In this document: positions 1-7,477 of the stretch, piece after piece
Layout: each line of letters opens with the position of its first letter
Position numbering within the stretch: the stretch's first letter is position 1
Assembly (NCBI GenBank): GCA_012295275.1
Contig: CM022670.1
Span: 8,834,506-8,845,505 of the forward strand
Origin: Chrysomallon squamiferum
Taxonomy: Eukaryota; Mollusca; Gastropoda; Neomphalida; Peltospiridae
Direction: 5' to 3'
Length of the DNA stretch: 11,000 nt
Translations under genes and position numbers: made by a program
The notes under the pieces: generated by a model
The model's database searches: none
Told to the model about the DNA's origin: nothing
Seen by the model: only the letters and a program-made list of their open reading frames with translations

Positions 1-581
1 TAATGAACTGATTAATGTTTGTGTATGTGTTTATATATATGAATGAATAATTATCTCAGAACTGTTACATAATAAAATATTGTTGTTTTAATGTTTTAGG
101 CCTGTATTTTTAACTAAATAATATGAACAAAAATGAAATAATAATTCTATACCCAGAGTATATATCATTAATATTTAGTATGACTTTTCATACACCCGAT
201 ATCAAATATTGAGAGCTTGATCAATACATTATGAATAAACAAATCACTTAAAAACAAATCCCAAAAAATATTTTACAAATTTTATTTTATAATATTGGTT
301 TGTACATAAATGCATAACAGTAAACAAAAACTTAACTAAAGCAATATATTTGTAATATATCTTTGTTATTTTGTTTCAAAAAATATATATATAGACAAGT
401 GTTCTCATAAAAAAAAAAAGGCTTTGCCAATTCTATGCATTTTTGCATCCGCAAATAGACAAAGGAACAATTTTTTTTACAAGGTTCAATATCTGAAATG
501 TATCTGCAATCTGCAAATGAGGGTTTGTATTTGTGGTGTTTTTTTTTTTTATATATAATAAGTTAATTAGATATTTGTTTC
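1..581. other. AT-rich 3' flank, no gene seen
   Basis: Strongly AT-rich sequence with short A/T runs and no convincing ORF. The part next to 582 should be the 3' UTR of the minus-strand gene at 582-1139, ending near the candidate poly-A signal at 281-286. I see no RNA gene or mobile element in the rest. Confidence 0.6.
281..286 (-). terminator. Candidate poly-A signal (AATAAA) for the 582-1139 gene
   Basis: The plus strand reads tttatt, which is AATAAA on the minus strand, about 300 bases past the stop codon of the upstream ORF. The surroundings are AT-rich, so such a hexamer can occur by chance; its place as the 3' end is an inference. Confidence 0.35.
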
Positions 582-1139
582 TCAACACCACGTACAAACT
601 TTCCCGTCCTTGAAATACGTATCAAGAGAATCGTCAAACACGTTTTCAGAAATGTTTTCAAGATCGCTGGACAACGAATCGCTGTCTTTTGAATCAGGAG
701 ACGTGAAGAAATTGTCGTTCAGAATTTCCAGCAGATCTAACTCTTCTGAAACACGGCGCGACACACCAGCGACGTTGCAGCTACCTCTGCGGTGCAGTGG
801 GTCCGTGTTCCTCTGCGGCGACAAATGTCGGTCGAGGATGTTCTGCAGAGCGTCAAAGCCCGGACTCCCCGAACACGCCGGCGAGGAGTGTCGTCTCGAT
901 ATCTTGTGTTTCGGGGATGCGTCGCTTTCAGAACTCAGAAAGGGTCGAATTTTCCGCTCGCTTATTTGTTTGATAAGTTTCTTTACTTGACTCTCCTTCC
1001 TTCTGTAGCTGCCGCAGTCCGTTTCTCGTAACATTCCGTCCATTTCCGTGATGAGTTTTTGCTTTCTGTTTCGTTCTTCCTGTTCGGCGCTCTTCAACTG
1101 ATTCAAGATGGAATCTTTAAGCTGATTTTGACTTGGCAT
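582..1139 (-). CDS. Uncharacterised Ser-rich 185-aa protein
   Basis: I do not recognise a family. Reading starts at ATG 1139-1137 and ends at TGA 584-582. The GC content is much higher than the flanks and the protein is not low-complexity, so I regard it as truly coding. Residues 1-35 and 44-65 are charged and Gln/Lys/Glu-rich, probably helical. Residues 68-94 carry Ser and basic residues with SP and RRHSSP motifs, typical of phosphorylation. Residues 132-175 are acidic and Ser/Leu-rich (LDLLEILND, LSSDLENISENVFDDSLDTYF), and the chain ends in VCTWC. The ATG follows directly on a run of eleven A residues. The frame stays open upstream to about 1199, with a pyrimidine tract and a possible AG acceptor (gttgttgaag), so this could be the last exon of a longer gene rather than a complete protein. 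Confidence 0.65.
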   Translation of the reverse strand: MPSQNQLKDSILNQLKSAEQEERNRKQKLITEMDGMLRETDCGSYRRKESQVKKLIKQISERKIRPFLSSESDASPKHKISRRHSSPACSGSPGFDALQNILDRHLSPQRNTDPLHRRGSCNVAGVSRRVSEELDLLEILNDNFFTSPDSKDSDSLSSDLENISENVFDDSLDTYFKDGKVCTWC

Positions 1140-2271
1140 TTTTTTTTTTTTATACTTTAACAAATAACTTTCAACTTCAACAACAAAAAAAACCCGCACA
1201 CAGGTAATTTCTCAGATCTGACTTTCCTTTCGCTGGCTGAGGTGAATGTAAACGTTTTCGAACTCGAACTGTTTTAAATGATGGCTGTAACGGCCAAGAG
1301 CCTATTATTATGTAGTCTGGTTTTACAGGTGACACCAGGTGGTCCATGGAAATGATCGGATGTACGAGAGGCCCTAGTAACACTTATTTTCTGTTCCCAA
1401 GCGAATGTGATTGCTACCCGGAGAGGAAAAGTGAAAGATCAAAAGGATCCAAGTAACAGGTGCGAATAGTGTTTTTCTTTGAAACAAAAAAAAAGCTAGC
1501 TTTCGCTAAGCGGTCGTTAGGTTGTGTTTAATGCCATTGTTACTCTCAGCGTGTCTGCTAATTAGCCACTGCATTGATTACCGTCTACTTGGAATTCACT
1601 GATAATAGTTATATAAACAAAGCTGCTAATCTGTCATTGTCTAGAAGCACAAATTAAGTCATGCTTTCTTTTTCTTTTCGTTCTCGAGTACAACCTACAC
1701 TTCGTTATTCGAAACACTGAATGGAGCACACTTTGTTATATAGAGCAGTAAGTTATATGTAGTTGAAAGTTTATGAGGTTTAAGAGAAAAGTGTGTTATA
1801 TTTTTTTTTACAATATTAACTATTTAGAAATCTTTGACATGCTCTATAACCATTTTCTTACCTGACAGTTTTCTCGGTTTTCAAGAACGTGGATTAATAA
1901 AAGTTATTTATTATTACCTGCAGTTGGTTTGTAACCATATGGTTGTATTTCATTCAAAATACTGGTAATTTACAAACATTATTTTTATATTAATAGTGTT
2001 ATTAAAAAAAAGTAAATAAATAAATAATTAAATAATAAGATAAACTATAAACAAAGCTAAATGAAATAAAGAAATAATCAAAGAAATATCAGAATATTAA
2101 TTACACCTACACACTATTTTGTGCTCTTGTAATGAAAAGAAGAAACATTTTTTTTTTCTTCTTTTTATTATTATTGCTGTTGTTATTATTTGAACAATGT
2201 ATATTATTAGCGATATCGGAAAGTCCGAGAAAAATCATTATTAAGGCATTTAAAAAAAAAAAATTTTTTTT

Positions 2272-2276
<5 letters not shown>

Positions 2277-2354
<78 letters not shown>
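2277..2354. repeat. (CT)n microsatellite, 39 units
   Basis: An uninterrupted 78-bp CT dinucleotide run. It is preceded by an A12/T13 palindromic stretch (about 2252-2276) and followed by a T15-like run (about 2363-2378), forming one compound low-complexity block. Read as protein it gives only Ser-Leu or Arg-Glu repeats, so it is not coding. Confidence 0.97.
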
Positions 2355-2355
<1 letters not shown>

Positions 2356-3005
2356 AGCATTCCTTTTTTTTTTTTTTTATTGTTCATAACAAAATAACCA
2401 TAACCTTTTTCTTTATTAATATTATCACACAATATTTTTTTTTTACACCTTCATCCCCAGACGTAATTTAATAACTGCCTGCTTGCATTACCTTCAATCT
2501 GTTATGACAGTAATTAATTGCTGTTCCGGTTCTTTCCACATCAGAGAACGAAAACTGTCATTAATAACTTAAAAGCCACTTTATGTGAAGCCGCGCTGAT
2601 TGCTATCCGGGATGGCGCCGCATTCATCTGCTGGCGTCACTGAATACACAGAAGCAAATTAACTACAGTTATTGAGTTGCCGGGTTGGTTCCATTCAAAA
2701 CGTTGCTATCTGATTTCACCATACATCGTTTTGCAGCTTATCCAGAACGCAGGAATATTAACCGGCTTGAAATTTTGTTTTCTTCGTGAATCCATCCGAT
2801 ATTAATGGAAGTGTAATTAAAGATAAGACCGAAATGCTACCAGGGACCTGCATAGAAATAATTACGCTAAATTAACAAGAAGGTATTGTATCATGATGAT
2901 GATGATGGTGATGATCAGTAATAAACGTTCTACGATTATCACCAGGGGTGAACAGATAAAATTTGAAAAAAATTGACGTGTGCGTCTCTTGATAAAAAAT
3001 ATATC

Positions 3006-3043
<38 letters not shown>
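3006..3043. repeat. (TAA)n microsatellite
   Basis: About twelve perfect TAA units. A short (ATG)n stretch lies just before it (about 2894-2915) and an (AAC)n stretch after it (about 3140-3161), so this 270-bp neighbourhood is a cluster of trinucleotide repeats. Confidence 0.95.
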
Positions 3044-3327
3044 CAAACATTTTGAAACGTTTCAGTAATTGGGTTATTCTTTACTGAATCTTTTTCGTTA
3101 GTGGGGAAAAAAATCAAAAACAGAAAACACCCCAAAATAATAACAACAACAACAACAACAAAAATATAATAAATAATAATACTAATATTCTATAGCATAC
3201 ATGTACATTTATTTTCACTATTCCTTGTTTATACGGTTCTAATTGTTCAAAATATTGTTTCACTTAGTTTTGACTCACTTGTTAGAAACTTACATTATAT
3301 AAATATTATTTGTTATTCTGCTTTATA

Positions 3328-3361
3328 AAAAAAAAAAAAAAAAAAAAAGAAAAGAAAAAAA
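3328..3361. repeat. Poly-A tract; also a T-rich Pol III stop for the tRNA at 3376
   Basis: A run of about 20 A residues followed by GAAAAGAAAAAAA. On the minus strand this gives T runs of seven, four and about twenty, starting some 15 bases past the tRNA 3' end. They fit an RNA polymerase III terminator. Confidence 0.7.
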
Positions 3362-3375
3362 GCGAAATGATACAT

Positions 3376-3457
3376 CGACGAGGATGGGATTCGAACCCAC
3401 GCGGGCAGAGCCCAATGGATTAGCAGTCCATCGCCTTAACCACTCGGCCACCTCGTC
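3376..3457 (-). tRNA. trnS-GCT: tRNA-Ser(GCT), intact copy 1
   Basis: An 82-nt class II tRNA. The minus strand starts GACGAGGTGGCC and ends CCTCGTCG, giving a 7-bp acceptor stem (GACGAGG with CCTCGTC) and discriminator G. The anticodon loop CTGCTAA has GCT at 3424-3422, reading AGC/AGT serine codons. The D-loop has GTTAAGGC, a long variable arm is present as expected for tRNA-Ser, and the T-loop GGTTCGAATCC serves as B box. The A box is TGGCCGAGTGG. There is no intron and CCA is not encoded, as expected for a nuclear eukaryotic tRNA gene. Confidence 0.97.
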
Positions 3458-3780
3458 ATAGTGTTCACATGTTGAATACCTTCATGTACACCGATATATT
3501 AAAAAATACTTGCGTATGTTGAATAAAAATGACATTAAGTAGAATTAAAACAAAATGCTTTTGGTGCAGTTATAAGTCAAAACAAAACAAAACAAAAAAT
3601 AATAATAATAATAATAAATTTTGTATTAAGTTATATAAAAGTAATGTTAACTTCAGTCACTATAATTAAAAATGAAATTATAGACTATTATAACTATTAA
3701 ATGGTATAGAGATGAAAAACAGAAACTATATTTCAAAAATTAGAATTACTATTAAAAAAAAAAAAAATAAAACACATCAT

Positions 3781-3862
3781 CGACGAGGATGGGATTCGAA
3801 CCCACGCGGGCAGAGCCCAATGGATTAGCAGTCCATCGCCTTAACCACTCGGCCACCTCGTC
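3781..3862 (-). tRNA. trnS-GCT: tRNA-Ser(GCT), intact copy 2
   Basis: By eye the same 82-nt sequence as the copy at 3376-3457, with anticodon GCT. T runs on the minus strand (about 3755-3771) supply a Pol III stop. Its 5' flank (plus 3863-3930) resembles the 5' flank of copy 1 (plus 3458-3530), sharing ttgaatacctt and atgtacac at matching offsets. The two copies therefore arose by tandem duplication of a unit that includes flanking DNA. Confidence 0.97.
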
Positions 3863-4892
3863 ATGGAGGTCACATATTGAATACCTTTATGTACACATTT
3901 AAAAATGCTTAGATACGTTGAATAAAAAAAACAAAAACAAAAACAAGAAACTTTTCTTCTTTTTTCAAAATAATATTCTTAAGATGCTTCAATGCTTTGA
4001 CAACATTTATAAAAAGAAGAAGGAAAAAAAAAAGGCATATTGGTTAATTTTCTAGTTAATACTTTTTAAATTCTTTATATTATTATTTTATTTTATTTTA
4101 TTATTTATTTTTGTTTTGTTTGTTTGTTCCTTTTCCATCCCGTCACCACACTAGATATAATATAATTTTTGTTTTCATTGTTATATAGGGAAAATGTATA
4201 TAAAAGTTCCTTGTTGTTAGTCGGTAACAATAAAGCCTGTGAAAGTGGTGACAATAATGGGTTTATCTGTTCTCTTCGACATACTCTTTATGGACGATTT
4301 CTGATTAACTACTCACAATCTGCTACGCCGGCCATTTTGATAAGCAAACAGTAGTGTTTTCTTAATCGCTTGTATGTGAAAGATGTTTTTCCAGATGTAT
4401 TTGTTATTTAACTGCTGTGGTTTTGTGAAGAACGTTGAAGCTTACTTCCAGTTCGTAAGTATATGCGGATCTTACTTTATTATTGTCAAGTTAAATGGCT
4501 TGTTTGTGTATGAAATAAAATGCTGGAGCATCTCCAAAAAGTCATTTATATGGTTCATTATAAATAAGGGAAAATACTTTAAATTTGTTGCCTCAGTGAA
4601 TAATATTCTCGTGTTGCTTCAATGCTTTTGATCACATTTTCAGCTTATCAGCGAAATAAGTTAATTAACATATCTCAGAGGCTTGGCAAAAAATCGTAAA
4701 ATCATTCATTAAAACCTTTTGACACATTTGACACATCTGTTAATAAATATATTTCTATAGAATAGACAGAAAAAATGAAAGAAATAAAAAGTGATAGACT
4801 TATAAAGAGAATGAAATAAGTAATCTTGAAAACAAATTATTAGCATATCAAAACGTTACAAATACTGTATAAAAAAAGAGTAAAGAATACAT
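3863..4892. other. Intergenic spacer in the tRNA cluster, with a diverged direct repeat
   Basis: No convincing gene; the two plus-strand ORFs here (4169-4354 and 4383-4631) have no recognisable motifs. Two related stretches of about 40 bp lie in the same orientation at 3969-4008 and 4599-4639. Both read aataatattct, then tgcttcaatgctttt, then acattt, with a few differences. They are probably remnants of tandemly duplicated tRNA flanks, or mark the ends of an old 590-bp insertion. Confidence 0.55.
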
Positions 4893-4974
4893 CGACGAGG
4901 ATGGGATTCGAACCCACGCGGGCAGAGCCCAATGGATTAGCAGTCCATCGCCTTAACCACTCGGCCACCTCGTC
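4893..4974 (-). tRNA. trnS-GCT: tRNA-Ser(GCT), intact copy 3
   Basis: The same 82-nt gene as copies 1 and 2, anticodon GCT. A T7 run on the minus strand (4877-4871) is a good Pol III stop. Its D-arm through 5' flank (4946-4974 and onward) begins the 180-bp direct repeat that recurs at 5573-5752. Confidence 0.97.
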
Positions 4975-5125
4975 ATACGGGTTACACGTTTAACTTTCAT
5001 AACAGTAAAAATAAAAATAAATAAAAATAAATAATAATAATAATAAAAAAATATATTATTCATCGAAGAGGATGGGATTCGAACCCACGCGAGCAGAGCC
5101 CAATGGATTAGCAGTCCATCGCCTT
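4946..5125. repeat. 180-bp direct repeat, left copy (partner 5573-5752)
   Basis: It runs from the D-arm of intact tRNA copy 3, through an 89-bp AT-rich spacer (4975-5063), into the 3' part of the next tRNA gene. The sequence at 5573-5752 matches it base for base by eye, including the (AAT)n stretch and two tRNA variants absent from the intact copies (acceptor GAAGAGG for GACGAGG, and gcgagc for gcgggc, plus strand). Such identity in a low-constraint spacer points to a recent duplication. Confidence 0.9.
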
Positions 5126-5128
5126 AAC
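5064..5128 (-). pseudogene. tRNA-Ser(GCT) copy 4, 3' part, split by SNRPF retrocopy
   Basis: Holds the D-arm remainder, anticodon arm (GCT), variable arm, T arm and acceptor 3' strand of a tRNA-Ser gene. It stops at ccttaac, where the poly-T of an mRNA copy begins. The missing 17 nt of the 5' end are at 5585-5601; 65 + 17 gives exactly 82 nt. It also carries two changes from the intact copies, one of which mispairs the acceptor stem. Confidence 0.93.
5117..5128. repeat. Target-site duplication of the SNRPF insertion, left copy
   Basis: The 12-mer catcgccttaac is repeated at 5573-5584, on the far side of the inserted mRNA copy. Bases just outside the 12-mer differ on the two sides. Direct duplication of target DNA at both ends plus a poly-A tail is the mark of target-primed reverse transcription by a LINE-type machinery. 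Confidence 0.9.
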
Positions 5129-5147
5129 TTTTTTTTTTGTTTTTTGT
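5129..5147 (-). other. Poly-A tail of the SNRPF retrocopy
   Basis: A plus-strand T run with single G interruptions starts immediately after the left target copy. On the minus strand it is a poly-A tail about 13 nt downstream of AATAAA. Confidence 0.9.
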
Positions 5148-5159
5148 TTATGAGATGTG

Positions 5160-5165
5160 TTTATT
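5160..5165 (-). terminator. Poly-A signal AATAAA of the SNRPF retrocopy
   Basis: tttatt on the plus strand, about 40 bases past the stop codon and about 13 before the poly-A tail, the usual mRNA 3'-end spacing. It was copied from the parent transcript. Confidence 0.85.
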
Positions 5166-5204
5166 ATACAGAATGAAACAATGATTAAAAACAGAGAAAA
5201 TAGT

Positions 5205-5468
5205 TCAGTCCTTCATTTCACCTTCCTCGTCTTCTTCTTCTACTCCACGAATATACAAAACATTATTGCATCTGATCAAACATTCACCAAGATTTCCTGC
5301 CAGTGCTCCATCAATGTATTCTTCTGTATTAGCCAACTGAAGATTCATGTAGCCATCCACAGACACCAAATAACCTTTGTACTCCATTCCCCATTTCAGT
5401 TTCACCATCACAGGTTTGCCAGTTAACTGATTCAAGAAGGGTTTTGGGTTCATAGGCAGCGTCGCCAT
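5205..5468 (-). CDS. SNRPF: Small nuclear ribonucleoprotein F (SmF), retrocopy with intact ORF
   Basis: SmF is one of seven Sm proteins that form the ring around the Sm site of U1, U2, U4 and U5 snRNAs in spliceosomal snRNPs. The 87-aa ORF (ATG 5468, TGA 5207-5205) is about the length of animal SmF (86 aa in human) and closely similar throughout. The Sm1 motif is at residues 18-49 ([17 protein letters not shown]...[12 protein letters not shown]) and Sm2 at 64-76 ([13 protein letters not shown]), followed by the acidic tail EEEDEEGE. There are no stops or frameshifts. Lack of introns, poly-A tail and target duplications show that it is a processed copy. It may be young and not yet decayed, or retained as a functional retrogene; the sequence alone cannot decide. 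Confidence 0.92.
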   Translation of the reverse strand: MATLPMNPKPFLNQLTGKPVMVKLKWGMEYKGYLVSVDGYMNLQLANTEEYIDGALAGNLGECLIRCNNVLYIRGVEEEDEEGEMKD

Positions 5469-5572
5469 TTTGTAATTATTGTGTATGTCTCTACTTTAAA
5501 TGAAAAAAATCGCAAGTAATGTCAACATTCATAAAACTAGTAATCGTCCACCAAACGTGCTCTGAACACCAT

Positions 5573-5584
5573 CATCGCCTTAAC
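5573..5584. repeat. Target-site duplication of the SNRPF insertion, right copy
   Basis: Second copy of catcgccttaac, directly against the 5' end of the mRNA copy. Together with 5585-5601 it carries the tRNA 5' end onward. Confidence 0.9.
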
Positions 5585-5601
5585 CACTCGGCCACCTCGT
5601 C
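5585..5601 (-). pseudogene. tRNA-Ser(GCT) copy 4, detached 5' part
   Basis: Minus strand GACGAGGTGGCCGAGTG, the acceptor 5' strand and start of the D-arm, separated from its 3' part (5064-5128) by the SNRPF retrocopy. The A box (5594-5584, TGGCCGAGTGG) is retained about 11 bases upstream of the retrocopy's 5' end; the B box is now beyond the poly-A tail. Confidence 0.92.
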
Positions 5602-5690
5602 ATACGGGTTACACGTTTAACTTTCATAACAGTAAAAATAAAAATAAATAAAAATAAATAATAATAATAATAAAAAAATATATTATTCAT

Positions 5691-5752
5691 CGAAGAGGAT
5701 GGGATTCGAACCCACGCGAGCAGAGCCCAATGGATTAGCAGTCCATCGCCTT
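5691..5752 (-). pseudogene. tRNA-Ser(GCT) copy 5, 3' part, split by second retrocopy
   Basis: Same tRNA variant as 5064-5128 (GAAGAGG acceptor strand, gcgagc), broken after gccTT where a poly-T run begins. The remaining 20 nt are at 7617-7636; 62 + 20 gives 82 nt. The exact break is ambiguous by two bases because both the target and the tail supply T. Confidence 0.92.
5739..5750. repeat. Target-site duplication of the second insertion, left copy
   Basis: cagtccatcgcc, possibly extended by two T to 5752, is repeated at 7603-7614 (7616) at the other end of the 1.85-kb insert. The preceding bases differ (g on the left, t on the right). Confidence 0.88.
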
Positions 5753-5772
5753 TTTTTTTTTTTTTCTTTTTT
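5751..5772 (-). other. Poly-A tail of the second retrocopy
   Basis: T15 C T6 on the plus strand, directly against the split tRNA gene and about six bases past AATAAA. Some of the T residues may be target sequence. Confidence 0.88.
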
Positions 5773-5778
5773 AATAAT

Positions 5779-5784
5779 TTTATT
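5779..5784 (-). terminator. Poly-A signal AATAAA of the second retrocopy
   Basis: tttatt on the plus strand. The spacing to the tail is short (about six bases), but the local sequence is A/T-rich and the tail start is uncertain. Confidence 0.75.
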
Positions 5785-6140
5785 GAATCAAAATAGTGTA
5801 AAAACATTATAAAAGTTCAGTTTATACAAGTGATAAATCAAAACTTCTTTGAAAATATATATATATTTTTTTTAAGTAAAAAATAAAAAGAAATATATTT
5901 TAAGACATATTTTAGATGTTAATGTACTGATAAAGTCTTCTAAAGCACCACAGCTGCAGACAAACATTATTTCATAGAAACATTAGGTCTGATTCTAACT
6001 GGTAATATAAATTATCTTACAAAGCTTCTACCTTCTTTATCTGGAATGATGTAAATGATCACATTTGAACAAACCTTTGTGAACATCAGTAAATGAATGG
6101 TTAAGCAAAAACTTGTTTTCTTCTTAAAACCTGGAATAAG

Positions 6141-6502
6141 TCATGTGTTTGCCAATCTTGATGATGAGCCACTTGAAGAACACTCTTCACCCGTATTGGC
6201 TGTTGACTGTTCACAGAAAGCTCTTAGAGCATGGATCAGTTCTAATGAATTATTAATGTTAGTTGTTGTCTGAGCCATTTCACTGCAAAACTGGTCAAAA
6301 GATTCACGAGAATCATCTTTCCTACGAATATTTCCAAAAGCACTTTCAGCCATGAGTACAATTTGGTTTTGTACATCCTCCAAAGTACAAACATGTTCTT
6401 TTTCAGCTTCCACATTCAGCTATCATTGGGTGTAAACCTACACTGTAAGATACACTGACCGGGTAAATTGTATAAAAGTCTTCCAGAATCCATCTTGGAC
6501 AT
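6141..6502 (-). pseudogene. Frameshifted ORF of about 120 codons, family not recognised
   Basis: The open frame 6419-6141 encodes a protein-like sequence (VQNQIVLMAESAFGNIRRKD, then SFDQFCSEMAQTTTNINNSL, LIHALRAFCEQ, and a Ser-rich end). It is preceded by a stop at 6422-6420 and has no ATG before its internal Met. Another frame starts at ATG 6502 or 6493 (the latter in a good context, AAGATGG), reads LLYNLPGQCILQCRFTPNDS and stops at 6418-6416, just where the first frame opens. One single-base indel near 6420 would join the two into about 120 residues. The helical, Leu/Ile-spaced middle suggests a small coiled-coil subunit of a complex, but I cannot name it. A real but non-ATG second cistron is the alternative. 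Confidence 0.55.
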
Positions 6503-6931
6503 TAGAATTATGTAAAAGCTACTGTCAGTAAAACGATGTTTTAATTTTTGTTTCAACACTGATCTATTTCCAAGTGCAAGTGTTTCTCAACAGGTTGTAT
6601 CTGCTCATAATCAGCAATGTGGATTTTCATCTAACAACTGGATGGCTTACTAGATTGTTAGCATTTCTTAGTCAAATGGCACCGTGATCAAAATTATTAC
6701 TAATTTTATTATATCAAATGTATCAGTTATTATTTGGAAAGAAGTACTTATCTCGACTGATATATTTATGATAAGAACAAAATGGACTTGAAATCCATTA
6801 ATTCAATCACCAACACATTTCTTCATAGTGCAGCAATAATAAAGCATACAGTTTGAAAAATTGCTTCTTTTCAATAAAATGATTTTCTCCCCTTCCAGGA
6901 TGATTTTCATTTTCAGATGCTTTGCATGGTG

Positions 6932-7477
6932 TCAGAAAGGTTTAAAATTCTGTACGGACATTTTTCTGTTCAGTTCGGCAAGGACAATGGAATACTGCAA
7001 AGCTTTCTCAGGCGGCACATTGGCAAACATGTCTTCCTCTGGAAGTGGCTTCACTTCTTTTGCTACTTTGTCTTCAGATTTTGACCTATTTAACGAGCCC
7101 TTTGGACGACCCCTCCTTTTCTTAGAACTGTCATTCACATTCTCAGTTTTGCTTTCACTTTTAGTTCTAAATCTTTTTGTTGTGTATTCAATATCTAAAG
7201 GATTGAAAAAGTCTGGTCTAACTCGTTTCGTCCTAACTGATCTTGTTTGTTTTGGCATGTTATCTTCTTTTCCAGGAGGACTTTCTTTGTCTTCAGATGT
7301 TCCAGAAAGACGTCGACATGGGAAAGTGAAACCACATGCACATGACTTACATGCTACAGGTATCTGTTTCTCGCATGTTGGACAGGACTTAACTACAGTG
7401 CGGTCAATTTTCTTTCCTTTTGCCACTTTCATTGTGGATTTTTTGGCTATTTGATCAATTTTATTTTGAACAGACAT
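6932..7477 (-). CDS. C16orf87: UPF0547 protein C16orf87 homologue, retrocopy with intact ORF
   Basis: A 181-aa ORF from ATG 7477 to TGA 6934-6932. Residues 30-50 hold the family signature, a Cys-rich zinc-ribbon-like stretch KSCPTCEKQIPVACKSC then ACGF (Cys 32, 35, 43, 46, 48). A basic, disordered middle follows, with an AT-hook-like RRGRPKGSLNR at 121-131. The C-terminal part (about 147-172) is NVPPEKALQYSIVLAELNRK, the second conserved block of UPF0547. The human protein is about 154 aa, so this copy is somewhat longer, mainly at the N terminus and middle. The family's role is unknown; the AT-hook and zinc ribbon suggest nuclear action, which is inference. There are no introns, and the ORF lies inside a poly-A-tailed, target-duplicated insert, so it is a retrocopy whose frame is still open. 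Confidence 0.85.
   Translation of the reverse strand: MSVQNKIDQIAKKSTMKVAKGKKIDRTVVKSCPTCEKQIPVACKSCACGFTFPCRRLSGTSEDKESPPGKEDNMPKQTRSVRTKRVRPDFFNPLDIEYTTKRFRTKSESKTENVNDSSKKRRGRPKGSLNRSKSEDKVAKEVKPLPEEDMFANVPPEKALQYSIVLAELNRKMSVQNFKPF

Larger units (their letters stand above)
1140..3375. other. Non-coding region with microsatellites
   Basis: No convincing gene on either strand. The first few hundred bases may be 5' UTR, promoter or intron of the minus-strand gene at 582-1139. The segment 2450-2860 is less AT-rich and less repetitive than its surroundings, but I find no ORF or RNA gene there. The rest holds simple repeats, and the ORFs that cross them are repeat translations. Confidence 0.6.
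5129..5572 (-). mobile_element. Processed retrocopy of SNRPF mRNA inside a tRNA gene
   Basis: A 444-bp insert with every mark of an mRNA copy. On the minus strand it has a 104-nt 5' UTR (5572-5469), an uninterrupted coding region, a short 3' UTR, an AATAAA signal (5165-5160) and a poly-A tail (about 5147-5129, interrupted by single C residues). It is flanked by the 12-bp duplication and lies in the D-arm of a tRNA-Ser gene, in the same orientation as the tRNA. No transposase or reverse transcriptase is encoded, so it was mobilised in trans. Confidence 0.93.
5573..5752. repeat. 180-bp direct repeat, right copy (partner 4946-5125)
   Basis: Matches 4946-5125 at a constant offset of 627, including the 89-bp spacer (5602-5690). 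Its left end coincides with the right target copy of the SNRPF insertion, and its right end is where the second retrocopy enters. Confidence 0.9.

Noticed and set aside
1177-1383. Minus-strand 68-codon ORF upstream of the 582 gene, as a possible first exon
   Set aside because: It has no recognisable domain, and I found no donor site that joins it convincingly to the 582-1139 frame.
2132-2356. Plus-strand ORF ending in Ser-Leu repeats, and minus-strand Arg-Glu repeat ORF over the same place
   Set aside because: Both are translations of the (CT)n run and adjoining poly-A/T, with no other protein signal.
2862-3135. Minus-strand ORFs with poly-Leu, poly-Ile or poly-His
   Set aside because: Products of (TAA)n and (ATG)n repeats in different frames.
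4169-4631. Two plus-strand ORFs of 61 and 82 codons between tRNA genes
   Set aside because: Composition is that of AT-rich random sequence; no motif, splice context or similarity to each other.
5580-5807. Minus-strand ORF across the spacer and split tRNA
   Set aside because: It runs through poly-T, tRNA and AAT repeat sequence and is a chance frame.
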